Shown here one piece after another: positions 51,717 to 63,807 of a stretch of DNA of 64,000 bases (the stretch's first letter is position 1; the number at the start of each line of letters is the position of its first letter). Source of the DNA: Trypanosoma brucei gambiense DAL972. Taxonomy: Eukaryota > Euglenozoa > Kinetoplastea > Trypanosomatida > Trypanosomatidae. The stretch is from assembly GCF_000210295.1 (NCBI RefSeq), contig NC_026735.1, positions 631,749 through 695,748 of the forward strand. The letters run 5' to 3'. A program made the position numbers and the translations under genes. The notes under the pieces were generated by a model, which was not told where the DNA came from, searched no databases, and saw only the letters and a program-made list of their open reading frames with translations.

Positions 51717-52546
51717 TATTAGCGTCACATCGTGTATCACATGGGTGGTGGTTGAGTGATGTTTAGGATCAAGTGGAGTAATGAATACTGTACCGCTTTC
51801 ATCCTACGTTACGGACCGTCACAATTTCTAGCTTCGTGTATTGTTTCACTTCCTATTATTACTTTCAGTAGTGCTCAATACTTCATTGTTTCATATAATT
51901 ATTACTTTTATGTTCCTAATATTAACGGTCTCCTTGTACCATGTTGGCTCTGCGAGGGACTTCCGATGTGTGGCATCGCTTTCCTCCGACCACATCATTG
52001 TTCTTTTAGTGTGTGACCCATTGGACCATCTTTACTGTTTGATGTCCCATTGTTTCGTTGTTGTTAGTGTTGATTATTTATTTCGTGTGTGGGTGTCATG
52101 TTCAGTTCGCGTTATTTCATGTTTTACTTCCATGTATATGTGGGAGGCTTGTAGGTCCTCCCTGTTACGTGTGATGTATTGCTATACGTGTAACTTGCAG
52201 CACTTAATTATTTTAACAACCTATATGAGGTTACATTAAATGAGAGTTCCATAGTGTTCAATATCTGCGTTTTAGTTCATCCATTATGATAATAAATGTT
52301 TTGAGTACCTGTGTCTCACTAACCAATTTGTTGGGATATGTGATATGGCTGCTCTCTTCCATTATTATTTGTGTTATCCTTTTCATGTTTCTTGTTTATT
52401 ATCCTCGAGTGTATGTGTGATTATTTGATATCTTGTGTAACTCCTTTTTCTATTGTCGCTGTTGCATTTCCCCTTTACTCACACGCTCTTCCCTCTTTCC
52501 CGCATATGTGTGTATTTGATAAAGTCATAAGGAAACAACACTGACA

Positions 52547-53650
52547 ATGAGCATGGACACCCGTATGGTGAGTTTTGGTTTTACGCGTGCTGCTCTCCTG
52601 TGCGGTCTTTTATTATTGCTAACTGCCGTGTGTCCGCTGCATGTGTCTGCTGCTGATGGTGATGATGGACGTGTGATTGTTAATGTGAAGGAGTATTTCT
52701 CCATGCCTAATCGTGCATTTATTCGTGATGGGGAGTACCATGTAAGTTACTACAATGCTAACGCATATTGTGGCGACAATGGTGCTGTGCTTCCTGCCGA
52801 TCAAACGGAGGCGGCACACCAAAGTTTGCAGGATGCAATGAAGCGTGTAATTACGGGTTCGGATGCTTTCAGCTACCTTGGTGGAGATGCTGTGTACAGT
52901 AGTGGCGGGGCCATTGTGGCTAATAAGCGTTGTAAGCCTGGAGACATTGCATCTTCCCGCTATTGTGTGTATCGTTGGAATAAGGGATTGTTTGCAAAGG
53001 CTTTGCCTGATGGCTGGGGGGTGGCGTTCTGGCATGGTTCATATGTCAAATACGGTGGTGCGGCCTCAATGAATGGTTACCCATCCTTTTGGGGTAGTGA
53101 ATATCCCAAGCGTGGTCAGTTGTATACCCTTTCATGGTATCATAAAGATTATGATGTGACTACCTGGTATGATGGAAAAGATATGTCGGGACGCATAAAG
53201 TGGGCGAGTGATAATCCCGATACAAAAACTGAAAACTACGTTATCTTATGTGAAGTCCACGATTCTATCAGCACGACGACAACCACAACAACTACAACTA
53301 CAACTACCACTACAACTACAGCTGCACCTGCCTCAGGCGTAGTACCGGAACCAACTGTGACAAAGGATGAAGAAGTTACTGTAACAACTGCGTCATTGGA
53401 AGAGAGAAGTAATTGGCACATTATTCTCATAGCTCTAATTTCTGTTGTTTCCCTTATTGTGTTGCTGCTTTTCCTTTTACGTTGGTTCTGTGATTATAAT
53501 GTTAAAAAGGAGATCATTCCCATGACGCTGCGTGAAGTTGTTGGAGAGCCGTTGTTTGTCCTGGAGCCAACACCTTTCGTTCCCCCAGAGGGTTTTGCTG
53601 CTCCTCCCTTAGCCCTGCAATATTATAACCAAATGAGAACCAGTGAATAA
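52547..53650 (+). CDS. Lectin-like surface protein, unit 5 (class D variant)
   Basis: 367 residues. Identical to unit 4 except for a patch before the second domain cysteine, SSGGAIVANKRC instead of SSGGVIEADKRC. Clustered changes in an otherwise identical copy suggest a short conversion tract; unit 9 carries a partly similar patch (GEAIVADKRC). Confidence 0.85.
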   Translation: MSMDTRMVSFGFTRAALLCGLLLLLTAVCPLHVSAADGDDGRVIVNVKEYFSMPNRAFIRDGEYHVSYYNANAYCGDNGAVLPADQTEAAHQSLQDAMKRVITGSDAFSYLGGDAVYSSGGAIVANKRCKPGDIASSRYCVYRWNKGLFAKALPDGWGVAFWHGSYVKYGGAASMNGYPSFWGSEYPKRGQLYTLSWYHKDYDVTTWYDGKDMSGRIKWASDNPDTKTENYVILCEVHDSISTTTTTTTTTTTTTTTTAAPASGVVPEPTVTKDEEVTVTTASLEERSNWHIILIALISVVSLIVLLLFLLRWFCDYNVKKEIIPMTLREVVGEPLFVLEPTPFVPPEGFAAPPLALQYYNQMRTSE

Positions 53651-54478
53651 TATTAGCGTCACATCGTGTATCACATGGGTGGTGGTTGAGTGATGTTTAG
53701 GATCAAGTGGAGTAATGAATACTGTACCGCTTTCATCCTACGTTACGGACCGTCACAATTTCTAGCTTCGTGTATTGTTTCACTTCCTATTATTACTTTC
53801 AGTAGTGCTCAATACTTCATTGTTTCATATAATTATTACTTTTATGTTCCTAATATTAACGGTCTCCTTGTACCATGTTGGCTCTGCGAGGGACTTCCGA
53901 TGTGTGGCATCGCTTTCCTCCGACCACATCATTGTTCTTTTAGTGTGTGACCCATTGGACCATCTTTACTGTTTGATGTCCCATTGTTTCGTTGTTGTTA
54001 GTGTTGATTATTTATTTCGTGTGTGGGTGTCATGTTCAGTTCGCGTTATTTCATGTTTTACTTCCATGTATATGTGGGAGGCTTGTAGGTCCTCCCTGTT
54101 ACGTGTGATGTATTGCTATACGTGTAACTTGCAGCACTTAATTATTTTAAAAACGTGTACGAGGCTGTGTTAAACGAGAGTTCCATAGTGTTCAGTGTTT
54201 GCGGTTTAGTTTGTTCACTATGATAATAAATGTTGTGTGTACCTGTGTCTCTAACCAATTTGTTGGGATATGTGATATGGCTGCTCTCTTCCATTATTAT
54301 TTGTGTTATCCTTTTCATGTTTCTTGTTTATTATCCTCGAGTGTATGTGTGATTATTTGATATCTTGTGTAACTCCTTTTTCTATTGTCGCTGTTGCATT
54401 TCCCCTTTACTCACACGCTCTTCCCTCTTTCCCGCATATGTGTGTATTTGATAAAGTCATAAGGAAACAACACTGACA

Positions 54479-55582
54479 ATGAGCATGGACACCCGTATGG
54501 TGAGTTTTGGTTTTACGCGTGCTGCTCTCCTGTGCGGTCTTTTATTATTGCTAACTGCCGTGTGTCCGCTGCATGTGTCTGCTGCTGATGGTGATGATGG
54601 ACGTGTGATTGTTAATGTGAAGGAGTATTTCTCCATGCCTAATCGTGCATTTATTCGTGATGGGGAGTACCATGTAAGTTACTACAATGCTAACGCATAT
54701 TGTGGCGACAATGGTGCTGTGCTTCCTGCCGATCAAACGGAGGCGGCACACCAAAGTTTGCAGGATGCAATGAAGCGTGTAATTACGGGTTCGGATGCTT
54801 TCAGCTACCTTGGTGGAGATGCTGTGTACAGTAGTGGCGGAGTAATTGAAGCTGATAAGCGTTGTAAGCCTGGAGACATTGCATCTTCCCGCTATTGTGT
54901 GTATCGTTGGAATAAGGGATTGTTTGCAAAGGCTTTGCCTGATGGCTGGGGGGTGGCGTTCTGGCATGGTTCATATGTCAAATACGGTGGTGCGGCCTCA
55001 ATGAATGGTTACCCATCCTTTTGGGGTAGTGAATATCCCAAGCGTGGTCAGTTGTATACCCTTTCATGGTATCATAAAGATTATGATGTGACTACCTGGT
55101 ATGATGGAAAAGATATGTCGGGACGCATAAAGTGGGCGAGTGATAATCCCGATACAAAAACTGAAAACTACGTTATCTTATGTGAAGTCCACGATTCTAT
55201 CAGCACGACGACAACCACAACAACTACAACTACAACTACCACTACAACTACAGCTGCACCTGCCTCAGGCGTAGTACCGGAACCAACTGTGACAAAGGAT
55301 GAAGAAGTTACTGTAACAACTGCGTCATTGGAAGAGAGAAGTAATTGGCACATTATTCTCATAGCTCTAATTTCTGTTGTTTCCCTTATTGTGTTGCTGC
55401 TTTTCCTTTTACGTTGGTTCTGTGATTATAATGTTAAAAAGGAGATCATTCCCATGACGCTGCGTGAAGTTGTTGGAGAGCCGTTGTTTGTCCTGGAGCC
55501 AACACCTTTCGTTCCCCCAGAGGGTTTTGCTGCTCCTCCCTTAGCCCTGCAATATTATAACCAAATGAGAACCAGTGAATAA
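54479..55582 (+). CDS. Lectin-like surface protein, unit 6 (class D)
   Basis: 367 residues, protein identical to unit 4 (16-threonine stalk, GWGVAFW). Units 4-5 and 6-7 appear as two copies of a two-gene block, judged by the order of spacer types. Confidence 0.85.
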   Translation: MSMDTRMVSFGFTRAALLCGLLLLLTAVCPLHVSAADGDDGRVIVNVKEYFSMPNRAFIRDGEYHVSYYNANAYCGDNGAVLPADQTEAAHQSLQDAMKRVITGSDAFSYLGGDAVYSSGGVIEADKRCKPGDIASSRYCVYRWNKGLFAKALPDGWGVAFWHGSYVKYGGAASMNGYPSFWGSEYPKRGQLYTLSWYHKDYDVTTWYDGKDMSGRIKWASDNPDTKTENYVILCEVHDSISTTTTTTTTTTTTTTTTAAPASGVVPEPTVTKDEEVTVTTASLEERSNWHIILIALISVVSLIVLLLFLLRWFCDYNVKKEIIPMTLREVVGEPLFVLEPTPFVPPEGFAAPPLALQYYNQMRTSE

Positions 55583-56412
55583 TATTAGCGTCACATCGTA
55601 TATCACATGGGTGGTGGTTGAGTGATGTTTAGGATCAAGTGGAGTAATGAATACTGTACCGCTTTCATCCTACGTTACGGACCGTCACAATTTCTAGCTT
55701 CGTGTATTGTTTCACTTCCTATTATTACTTTCAGTAGTGCTCAATACTTCATTGTTTCATATAATTATTACTTTTATGTTCCTAATATTAACGGTCTCCT
55801 TGTACCATGTTGGCTCTGCGAGGGACTTCCGATGTGTGGCATCGCTTTCCTCCGACCACATCATTGTTCTTTTAGTGTGTGACCCATTGGACCATCTTTA
55901 CTGTTTGATGTCCCATTGTTTCGTTGTTGTTAGTGTTGATTATTTATTTCGTGTGTGGGTGTCATGTTCAGTTCGCGTTATTTCATGTTTTACTTCCATG
56001 TATATGTGGGAGGCTTGTAGGTCCTCCCTGTTACGTGTGATGTATTGCTATACGTGTAACTTGCAGCACTTAATTATTTTAACAACCTATATGAGGTTAC
56101 ATTAAATGAGAGTTCCATAGTGTTCAATATCTGCGTTTTAGTTCATCCATTATGATAATAAATGTTTTGAGTACCTGTGTCTCACTAACCAATTTGTTGG
56201 GATATGTGATATGGCTGCTATCTTCCATTATTATTTGTGTTATCCTTTTCATGTTTCTTGTTTATTATCCTCGAGTGTATGTGTGATTATTTGATATCTT
56301 GTGTAACTCCTTTTTCTATTGTCGCTGTTGCATTTCCCCTTTACTCACACGCTCTTCCCTCTTTCCCGCATATGTGTGTATTTGATAAAGTCATAAGGAA
56401 ACAACACTGACA

Positions 56413-57366
56413 ATGAGCATGGACACCCGTATGGTGAGTTTTGGTTTTACGCGTGCTGCTCTCCTGTGCGGTCTTTTATTATTGCTAACTGCCGTGTGTC
56501 CGCTGCATGTGTCTGCTGCTGATGGTGATGATGGACGTGTGATTGTTAATGTGAAGGAGTATTTCTCCATGCCTAATCGTGCATTTATTCGTGATGGGGA
56601 GTACCATGTAAGTTACTACAATGCTAACGCATATTGTGGCGACAATGGTGCTGTGCTTCCTGCCGATCAAACGGAGGCGGCACACCAAAGTTTGCAGGAT
56701 GCAATGAAGCGTGTAATTACGGGTTCGGATGCTTTCAGCTACCTTGGTGGAGATGCTGTGTACAGTAGTGGCGGAGTAATTGAAGCTGATAAGCGTTGTA
56801 AGCCTGGAGACATTGCATCTTCCCGCTATTGTGTGTATCGTTGGAATAAGGGATTGTTTGCAAAGGCTTTGCCTGATGGCTGGGGGGTGGCGTTCTGGCA
56901 TGGTTCATATGTCAAATACGGTGGTGCGGCCTCAATGAATGGTTACCCATCCTTTTGGGGTAGTGAATATCCCAAGCGTGGTCAGTTGTATACCCTTTCA
57001 TGGTATCATAAAGATTATGATGTGACTACCTGGTATGATGGAAAAGATATGTCGGGACGCATAAAGTGGGCGAGTGATAATCCCGATACAAAAACTGAAA
57101 ACTACGTTATCTTATGTGAAGTCCACGATTCTATCAGCACGACGACAACCACAACAACTACAACTACAACTACCACTACAACTACAGCTGCACCTGCCTC
57201 AGGCGTAGTACCGGAACCAACTGTGACAAAGGATGAAGAAGTTACTGTAACAACTGCGTCATTGGAAGAGAGAAGTAATTGGCACATTATTCTCATAGCT
57301 CTAATTTCTGTTGTTTCCCTTATTGTGTTGCTGCTTTTCCTTTTACGTTGGTTCTGTGATTATAAT
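56413..57366 (+). CDS. Lectin-like surface protein, unit 7 (class D), 3' end in gap
   Basis: 318 residues are visible, identical to unit 6 as far as RWFCDYN. The cytoplasmic tail and stop fall in the N gap. By comparison with unit 6 the gap should hold 187 bases, not 101. No sign that the gene itself is defective. Confidence 0.85.
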
Positions 57367-57467
57367 NNNNNNNNNNNNNNNNNNNNNNNNNNNNNNNNNN
57401 NNNNNNNNNNNNNNNNNNNNNNNNNNNNNNNNNNNNNNNNNNNNNNNNNNNNNNNNNNNNNNNNNNN
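57367..57467. other. Assembly gap (101 N)
   Basis: It covers the tail of unit 7. Flanking sequence fits a normal unit with 187 bases missing; filling it gives a unit length of 1934, equal to its neighbours, so no unit need be lost here, although collapse of whole repeats cannot be ruled out. Confidence 0.95.
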
Positions 57468-58260
57468 GAGTGATGTTTAGGATCAAGTGGAGTAATGAAT
57501 ACTGTACCGCTTTCATCCTACGTTACGGACCGTCACAATTTCTAGCTTCGTGTATTGTTTCACTTCCTATTATTACTTTCAGTAGTGCTCAATACTTCAT
57601 TGTTTCATATAATTATTACTTTTATGTTCCTAATATTAACGGTCTCCTTGTACCATGTTGGCTCTGCGAGGGACTTCCGATGTGTGGCATCGCTTTCCTC
57701 CGACCACATCATTGTTCTTTTAGTGTGTGACCCATTGGACCATCTTTACTGTTTGATGTCCCATTGTTTCGTTGTTGTTAGTGTTGATTATTTATTTCGT
57801 GTGTGGGTGTCATGTTCAGTTCGCGTTATTTCATGTTTTACTTCCATGTATATGTGGGAGGCTTGTAGGTCCTCCCTGTTACGTGTGATGTATTGCTATA
57901 CGTGTAACTTGCAGCACTTAATTATTTTAACAACCTATATGAGGTTACATTAAATGAGAGTTCCATAGTGTTCAATATCTGCGTTTTAGTTCATCCATTA
58001 TGATAATAAATGTTTTGAGTACCTGTGTCTCACTAACCAATTTGTTGGGATATGTGATATGGCTGCTCTCTTCCATTATTATTTGTGTTATCCTTTTCAT
58101 GTTTCTTGTTTATTATCCTCGAGTGTATGTGTGATTATTTGATATCTTGTGTAACTCCTTTTTCTATTGTCACTGTTGCATTTCCCCTTTACTCACACGC
58201 TCTTCCCTCTTTCCCGCATATGTGTGTATTTGATAAAGTCATAAGGAAACAACACTGACA

Positions 58261-59352
58261 ATGAGCATGGACACCCGTATGGTGAATTTTGGTTTTACGC
58301 GTGCTGCTCTCCTGTGCGGTCTTTTATTATTGCTAACTGCCGTGTGTCCGCTGCGTGTGACTGCTGCTGATGGTGATGATGGACGCGTGATTGTTAATAT
58401 CAATACTATAATTTCTATGGTCAATCGTGCATTTATTCGTGATGGGGAGTACTATGTAAGTTACTACAATGCTAACGCATATTGTGGCGACAATGGTGCT
58501 GTGCTTCCTGCCGATCAAACGGAGGCGGCACACCAAAGTTTGCAGGATGCTATGAAGCGTGTAATTACGGGTTCGGATGCTTTCAGCTACCTTGGTGGAG
58601 ATGCTGTGTACAGTAGTGGCGGAGTAATTGAAGCTGATAAGCGTTGTAAGCCTGGAGACATTGCATCTTCCCGCTATTGTGTGTATCGTTGGAATAAGGG
58701 ATTGTTTGCAAAGGCTTTGCCTGATGGTCACGGGGTGGCGTTCTGGCATGGTTCATATGTCAAATACGGTGGTGCGGCCTCAATGAATGGTTACCCATCC
58801 TTTTGGGGTAGTGAATATCCCAAGCGTGGTCAGTTGTATACCCTTTCATGGTATCATAAAGATTATGATGTGACTACCTGGTATGATGGAAAAGATATGT
58901 CAGGACGCATAAAGGGGACGAGTAAAAACCCTGCCACAAAAACTGAAAACTACGTTATCTTATGTGAAGTCCACGATTCTATCAGCACGACGACAACCAC
59001 AACAACTACCACTACAACTACAGCTGCACCTGCCTCAGGCGAAGTGCCGGAACCAACTGTGACAAAGGATGAAGAAGTTACTGTAACAACTGTGTCATTG
59101 GAAGAGAGAAGTAATTGGCACATTATTCTCATAGCTCTAATTTCTGTTGTTGCCCTTATTGTGTTGCTACTTTTCCTTTTACGTTGGTTCTGTGATTATA
59201 ATGTTAAAAAGGAGATCATTCCCATGACACTGCGTGAAGTTGTTGGAGAGCCGTTGTTTGTCCTGGAGCCAACACCTTTCGTTCCCCCAGAGGGTTTTGC
59301 TGCTCCTCCCTTAGCCCTGCAATATTATAACCAAATGAGAACCAGTGAATAA
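58261..59352 (+). CDS. Lectin-like surface protein, unit 8 (class C)
   Basis: 363 residues, differing in protein from unit 3 at one site only: here the juxtamembrane sequence is the normal RWFCDYN. The stalk has 12 threonines and the YNQM tail is intact. Confidence 0.85.
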   Translation: MSMDTRMVNFGFTRAALLCGLLLLLTAVCPLRVTAADGDDGRVIVNINTIISMVNRAFIRDGEYYVSYYNANAYCGDNGAVLPADQTEAAHQSLQDAMKRVITGSDAFSYLGGDAVYSSGGVIEADKRCKPGDIASSRYCVYRWNKGLFAKALPDGHGVAFWHGSYVKYGGAASMNGYPSFWGSEYPKRGQLYTLSWYHKDYDVTTWYDGKDMSGRIKGTSKNPATKTENYVILCEVHDSISTTTTTTTTTTTTAAPASGEVPEPTVTKDEEVTVTTVSLEERSNWHIILIALISVVALIVLLLFLLRWFCDYNVKKEIIPMTLREVVGEPLFVLEPTPFVPPEGFAAPPLALQYYNQMRTSE

Positions 59353-60183
59353 TATTAGCGTCACATCGTGTATCACATGGGTGGTGGTTGAGTGATGTTT
59401 AGGATCAAGTGGAGTAATGAATACTGTACCGCTTTCATCCTACGTTACGGACCGTCACAATTTCTAGCTTCGTGTATTGTTTCACTTCCTATTATTACTT
59501 TCAGTAGTGCTCAATACTTCATTGTTTCATATAATTATTACTTTTATGTTCCTAATATTAACGGTCTCCTTGTACCATGTTGGCTCTGCGAGGGACTTCC
59601 GATGTGTGGCATCGCTTTCCTCCGACCACATCATTGTTCTTTTAGTGTGTGACCCATTGAACCATCTTTACTGTTTGATGTCCCATTGTTTCGTTGTTGT
59701 TAGTGTTGATTATTTATTTCGTGTGTGGGTGTCATGTTCAGTTCGCGTTATTTCATGTTTTACTTCCATGTATATGTGGGAGGCTTGTAGGTCCTCCCTG
59801 TTACGTGTGATGTATTGCTATACGTGTAACTTGCAGCACTTAATTATTTTAACAACCTATATGAGGTTACATTAAATGAGAGTTCCATAGTGTTCAATAT
59901 CTGCGTTTTAGTTCATCCATTATGATAATAAATGTTTTGAGTACCTGTGTCTCACTAACCAATTTGTTGGGATATGTGATATGGCTGCTCTCTTCCATTA
60001 TTATTTGTGTTATCCTTTTTCATGTTTCTTGTTTATTATCCTCGAGTGTATGTGTGATTATTTGATATCTTGTGTAACTCCTTTTTCTATTATCACTGTT
60101 GCATTTCCCCTTTACTCACACGCTCTTCCCTCTTTCCCGCATATGTGTGTATTTGATAAAGTCATAAGGAAACAACACTGACA

Positions 60184-61257
60184 ATGAGCATGGACACCCG
60201 TATGGTGAGTTTTGGTTTTACGCGTGCTGCTCTCCTGTGCGGTCTTTTATTATTGCTAACTGCCGTGTGTCCGCTGCGTGTGACTGCTGCTGATGGTGAT
60301 GATGGACGCGTGATTGTTAATATCAATACTATAATTTCTATGGTCAATCGTGCATTTATTCGTGATGGGGAGTACTATGTAAGTTACTACAATGCTAACG
60401 CATATTGTGTCGGCAATGGCGCTGTGCTTCCTGCCGATCAAACGGAGGCGGCGCACCAAATTTTGCAGGATGCAATAAAGCGTGTAATTACGGGTTCGGA
60501 TGCTTTCAGCTACCTTGGTGGAGATGCTGTGTACAGTAGTGGCGAAGCGATTGTGGCTGATAAGCGTTGTAAGCCTGGAGACGCGGCATCTTCCCGCTAT
60601 TGTGTGTATCGTTGGAATAAGGGATTGTTTGCAAAGGCTTTGCCTGATGGTCACGGGGTGGCGTTCTGGCATGGTTCATATGTCAAATACATTTTTGCAG
60701 GCCCAATGAATGGTTACCCATCCTTTTGGGGTGGCGAACATCCCAAGCGTGGTCAGTTGTATACCCTTTCATGGTATCATAAAGATTATGATGTGACTAC
60801 CTGGTATGATGGAAAAGATATGTCAGGACGCATAAAGGGGACGAGTAAAAACCCTGCCACAAAAACTGAAAACTACGTTATCTTATGTGAAGTCCACGAT
60901 TCTATCAGCACGACGACAACCACAACAACTACCACTACAACTACAGCTGCACCTGCCTCAGGCGAAGTGCCGGAACCAACTGTGACAAAGGATGAAGAAG
61001 TTACTGTGACAACTGTGTCATTGGAAGAGAGAAGTAATTGGCACATTATTCTCATAGCTCTAATTTCTGTTGTTGCCCTCATTGTGTTGCTACTTTTCCT
61101 TTTACGTTGGTTCTGTGATTATAATGTTAAAAAGGAGATCATTCCCATGACGCTGCGTGAAGTTGTTGGAGAGCCGTTGTTTGTCCTGGAGTCAACACCT
61201 TTCGTTCCCCCAGAGGGTTTTGATGCTCCTCCCTTAGCCCTGCAATATTATGACTAA
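60184..61257 (+). CDS. Lectin-like surface protein, unit 9 (class C variant, truncated tail)
   Basis: 357 residues. The class C start is followed by several private changes: CVGNGAVLP, HQILQDAIKR, GEAIVADKRCKPGDAASS, KYIFAGPMNGYPSFWGGEHP. At the end the codons AAC CAA of other units are GAC TAA, so the protein stops at ALQYYD and loses the last six residues of the family, including the YNQM motif. The old stop is still present in the same frame at 61272-61274. It is the most diverged unit outside class B, and either a functional variant with altered sorting or an early pseudogene. Confidence 0.85.
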   Translation: MSMDTRMVSFGFTRAALLCGLLLLLTAVCPLRVTAADGDDGRVIVNINTIISMVNRAFIRDGEYYVSYYNANAYCVGNGAVLPADQTEAAHQILQDAIKRVITGSDAFSYLGGDAVYSSGEAIVADKRCKPGDAASSRYCVYRWNKGLFAKALPDGHGVAFWHGSYVKYIFAGPMNGYPSFWGGEHPKRGQLYTLSWYHKDYDVTTWYDGKDMSGRIKGTSKNPATKTENYVILCEVHDSISTTTTTTTTTTTTAAPASGEVPEPTVTKDEEVTVTTVSLEERSNWHIILIALISVVALIVLLLFLLRWFCDYNVKKEIIPMTLREVVGEPLFVLESTPFVPPEGFDAPPLALQYYD

Positions 61258-61774
61258 ATGAGAACCAGTGAATAATATTAGCGTCACATCGTATATCACA
61301 TGGGTGGTGGTTGAGTGATGTTTAGGATCAAGTGGAGTAATGAATACTGTATCGCTTTCATCCTACGTTACGGACCGTCACAATTTCTAGCTTCGTGTAT
61401 TGTTTCACTTCCTATTATTACTTTCAGTAGTGCTCAATACTTTCTTTTCTTATATAATTATTACTTTTATGTTCCTAATATTAACGGTCTCCTTGTACCA
61501 TGTTGGCTCTGCGAGGGACTTCCGATGTGTGGCATCGCTTTCCTCCGACCACATCATTGTTCTTTTAGTGTGTGACCCATTGAACCATCTTTACTGTTTG
61601 ATGTCCCATTGTTTCGTTGTTGTTAGTGTTGATTATTTATTTCGTGTGTGGGTGTCATGTTTAGTTCGCGTTATTTCATGTTTTACTTCCATGTATATGT
61701 GGGAGGCTTGTAGGTCCTCCCTGTTACGTGTGATGTATTGCTATACGTGAAACTTGCAGCACTTAATTATTTTA

Positions 61775-61875
61775 NNNNNNNNNNNNNNNNNNNNNNNNNN
61801 NNNNNNNNNNNNNNNNNNNNNNNNNNNNNNNNNNNNNNNNNNNNNNNNNNNNNNNNNNNNNNNNNNNNNNNNNNN
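61775..61875. other. Assembly gap (101 N)
   Basis: It covers the end of the spacer after unit 9 and the first codons of unit 10. The homologous interval elsewhere is about 346 bases, so the gap is understated by about 245 bases, or by that plus whole units. Confidence 0.95.
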
Positions 61876-62977
61876 CCGTATGGTGAATTTTGGTTTTACG
61901 CGTGCTGCTCTCCTGTGCGGTCTTTTATTATTGCTAACCGCCGTGTGTCCGCTGCATGTGACTGCTGCTGCTGATGATAATGGACGCGTGATTGTTAATG
62001 TGAAGGAGTATTTCTCCATGCCTAATTATGCATTTATTCGAAGAAGAAAGTATATGGTTGATCAAGAAAGCACCAATCGTTACTGCGTGTATTTTGGTGC
62101 CGAAGTTGCTGCCGATCAAACGGAGGCGGCACACCAAAGTTTGCAGGATGCAATGAAGCGTGTAATTACGGGTTCGGATGCTTTCAGCTACCTTGGTGGA
62201 GATGCTGTGTACAGTAGTGGCGAAGCAATTGAAGCTGATAAGCGTTGTAAGCCTGGAGACATTGCATCTTCCCGCTATTGTGTGTATCGTTGGAATAAGG
62301 GATTGTTTGCAAAGGCTTTGCCTGATGGTCACGGGGTGGCGTTCTGGCATGGTTCATATGTCAAATACGGTGGTGCGGCCTCAATGAATGGTTACCCATC
62401 CTTTTGGGGTGGTGAATATCCCAAGCGTGGTCAGTTGTATACCCTTTCATGGTATCATACAGGAGATGATGTGACTACCTGGTATGATGCTGATGGGGTG
62501 TCAGGCACTATTCGTTGGACAAGTCGAAACTTTGACACGAAGTCTCAAGACTACGTTATTGTTTGTGAAGTTCAAAGATATGTTACTGTGGCAGCTGATA
62601 ACTACACAACAACTACAACTACGACAACAACTACCACTACCACTACAGCCGCACCTGCCTCAGGCGAAGTGCCGGAACCAACTGTGACAAAGGATGAAGA
62701 AGTTACCGTGACAACTGTGTCATTGGAAGAGAGAAGTAATTGGCACATTATTCTCATAGCTCTAATTTCTGTTGTTTCCCTTATTGTGTTGCTACTTTTC
62801 CTTTTACGTTGGTTCTGTGATTATAATGTTAAAAAGGAGATCATTCCCATGACGCTGCGTGAAGTTGTTGGAGAGCCGTTGTTTGTCCTGGAGTCAACAC
62901 CTTTCGTTCCCCCAGAGGGTTTTGCTGCTCCTCCCTTAGCCCTGCAATATTATAACCAAATGAGAACCAGTGAATAA
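61876..62977 (+). CDS. Lectin-like surface protein, unit 10 (class B), 5' end in gap
   Basis: Visible from the Arg of the MSMDTRMVNF start onward. The protein is identical to unit 2 over the visible length, and the DNA differs at few positions (for example GTACCGG versus GTGCCGG near the stalk). 14-threonine stalk, QRYVTVAADNY segment and intact YNQM tail. With unit 11 it repeats the order of units 2-3. Confidence 0.85.
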
Positions 62978-63807
62978 TATTAGCGTCACATCGTATATCA
63001 CATGGGTGGTGGTTGAGTGATGTTTAGGATCAAGTGGAGTAATGAATACTGTACCGCTTTCATCCTACGTTACGGACCGTCACAATTTCTAGCTTCGTGT
63101 ATTGTTTCACTTCCTATTATTACTTTCAGTAGTGCTCAATACTTCATTGTTTCATATAATTATTACTTTTATGTTCCTAATATTAACGGTCTCCTTGTAC
63201 CATGTTGGCTCTGCGAGGGACTTCCGATGTGTGGCATCGCTTTCCTCCGACCACATCATTGTTCTTTTAGTGTGTGACCCATTGAACCATCTTTACTGTT
63301 TGATGTCCCATTGTTTCGTTGTTGTTAGTGTTGATTATTTATTTCGTGTGTGGGTGTCATGTTTAGTTCGCGTTATTTCATGTTTTACTTCCATGTATAT
63401 GTGGGAGGCTTGTAGGTCCTCCCTGTTACGTGTGATGTATTGCTATACGTGTAACTTGCAGCACTTAATTATTTTAACAACCTATATGAGGTTACATTAA
63501 ATGAGAGTTCCATAGTGTTCAATATCTGCGTTTTAGTTCATCCATTATGATAATAAATGTTTTGAGTACCTGTGTCTCACTAACCAATTTGTTGGGATAT
63601 GTGATATGGCTGCTCTCTTCCATTATTATTTGTGTTATCCTTTTCATATTTCTTGTTTATTATCCTCGAGTGTATGTGTGATTATTTGATATCTTGTGTA
63701 ACTCCTTTTTCTATTGTCACTGTTGCATTTCCCCTTTACTCACACGCTCTTCCCTCTTTCCCGCATATGTGTGTATTTGATAAAGTCATAAGGAAACAAC
63801 ACTGACA

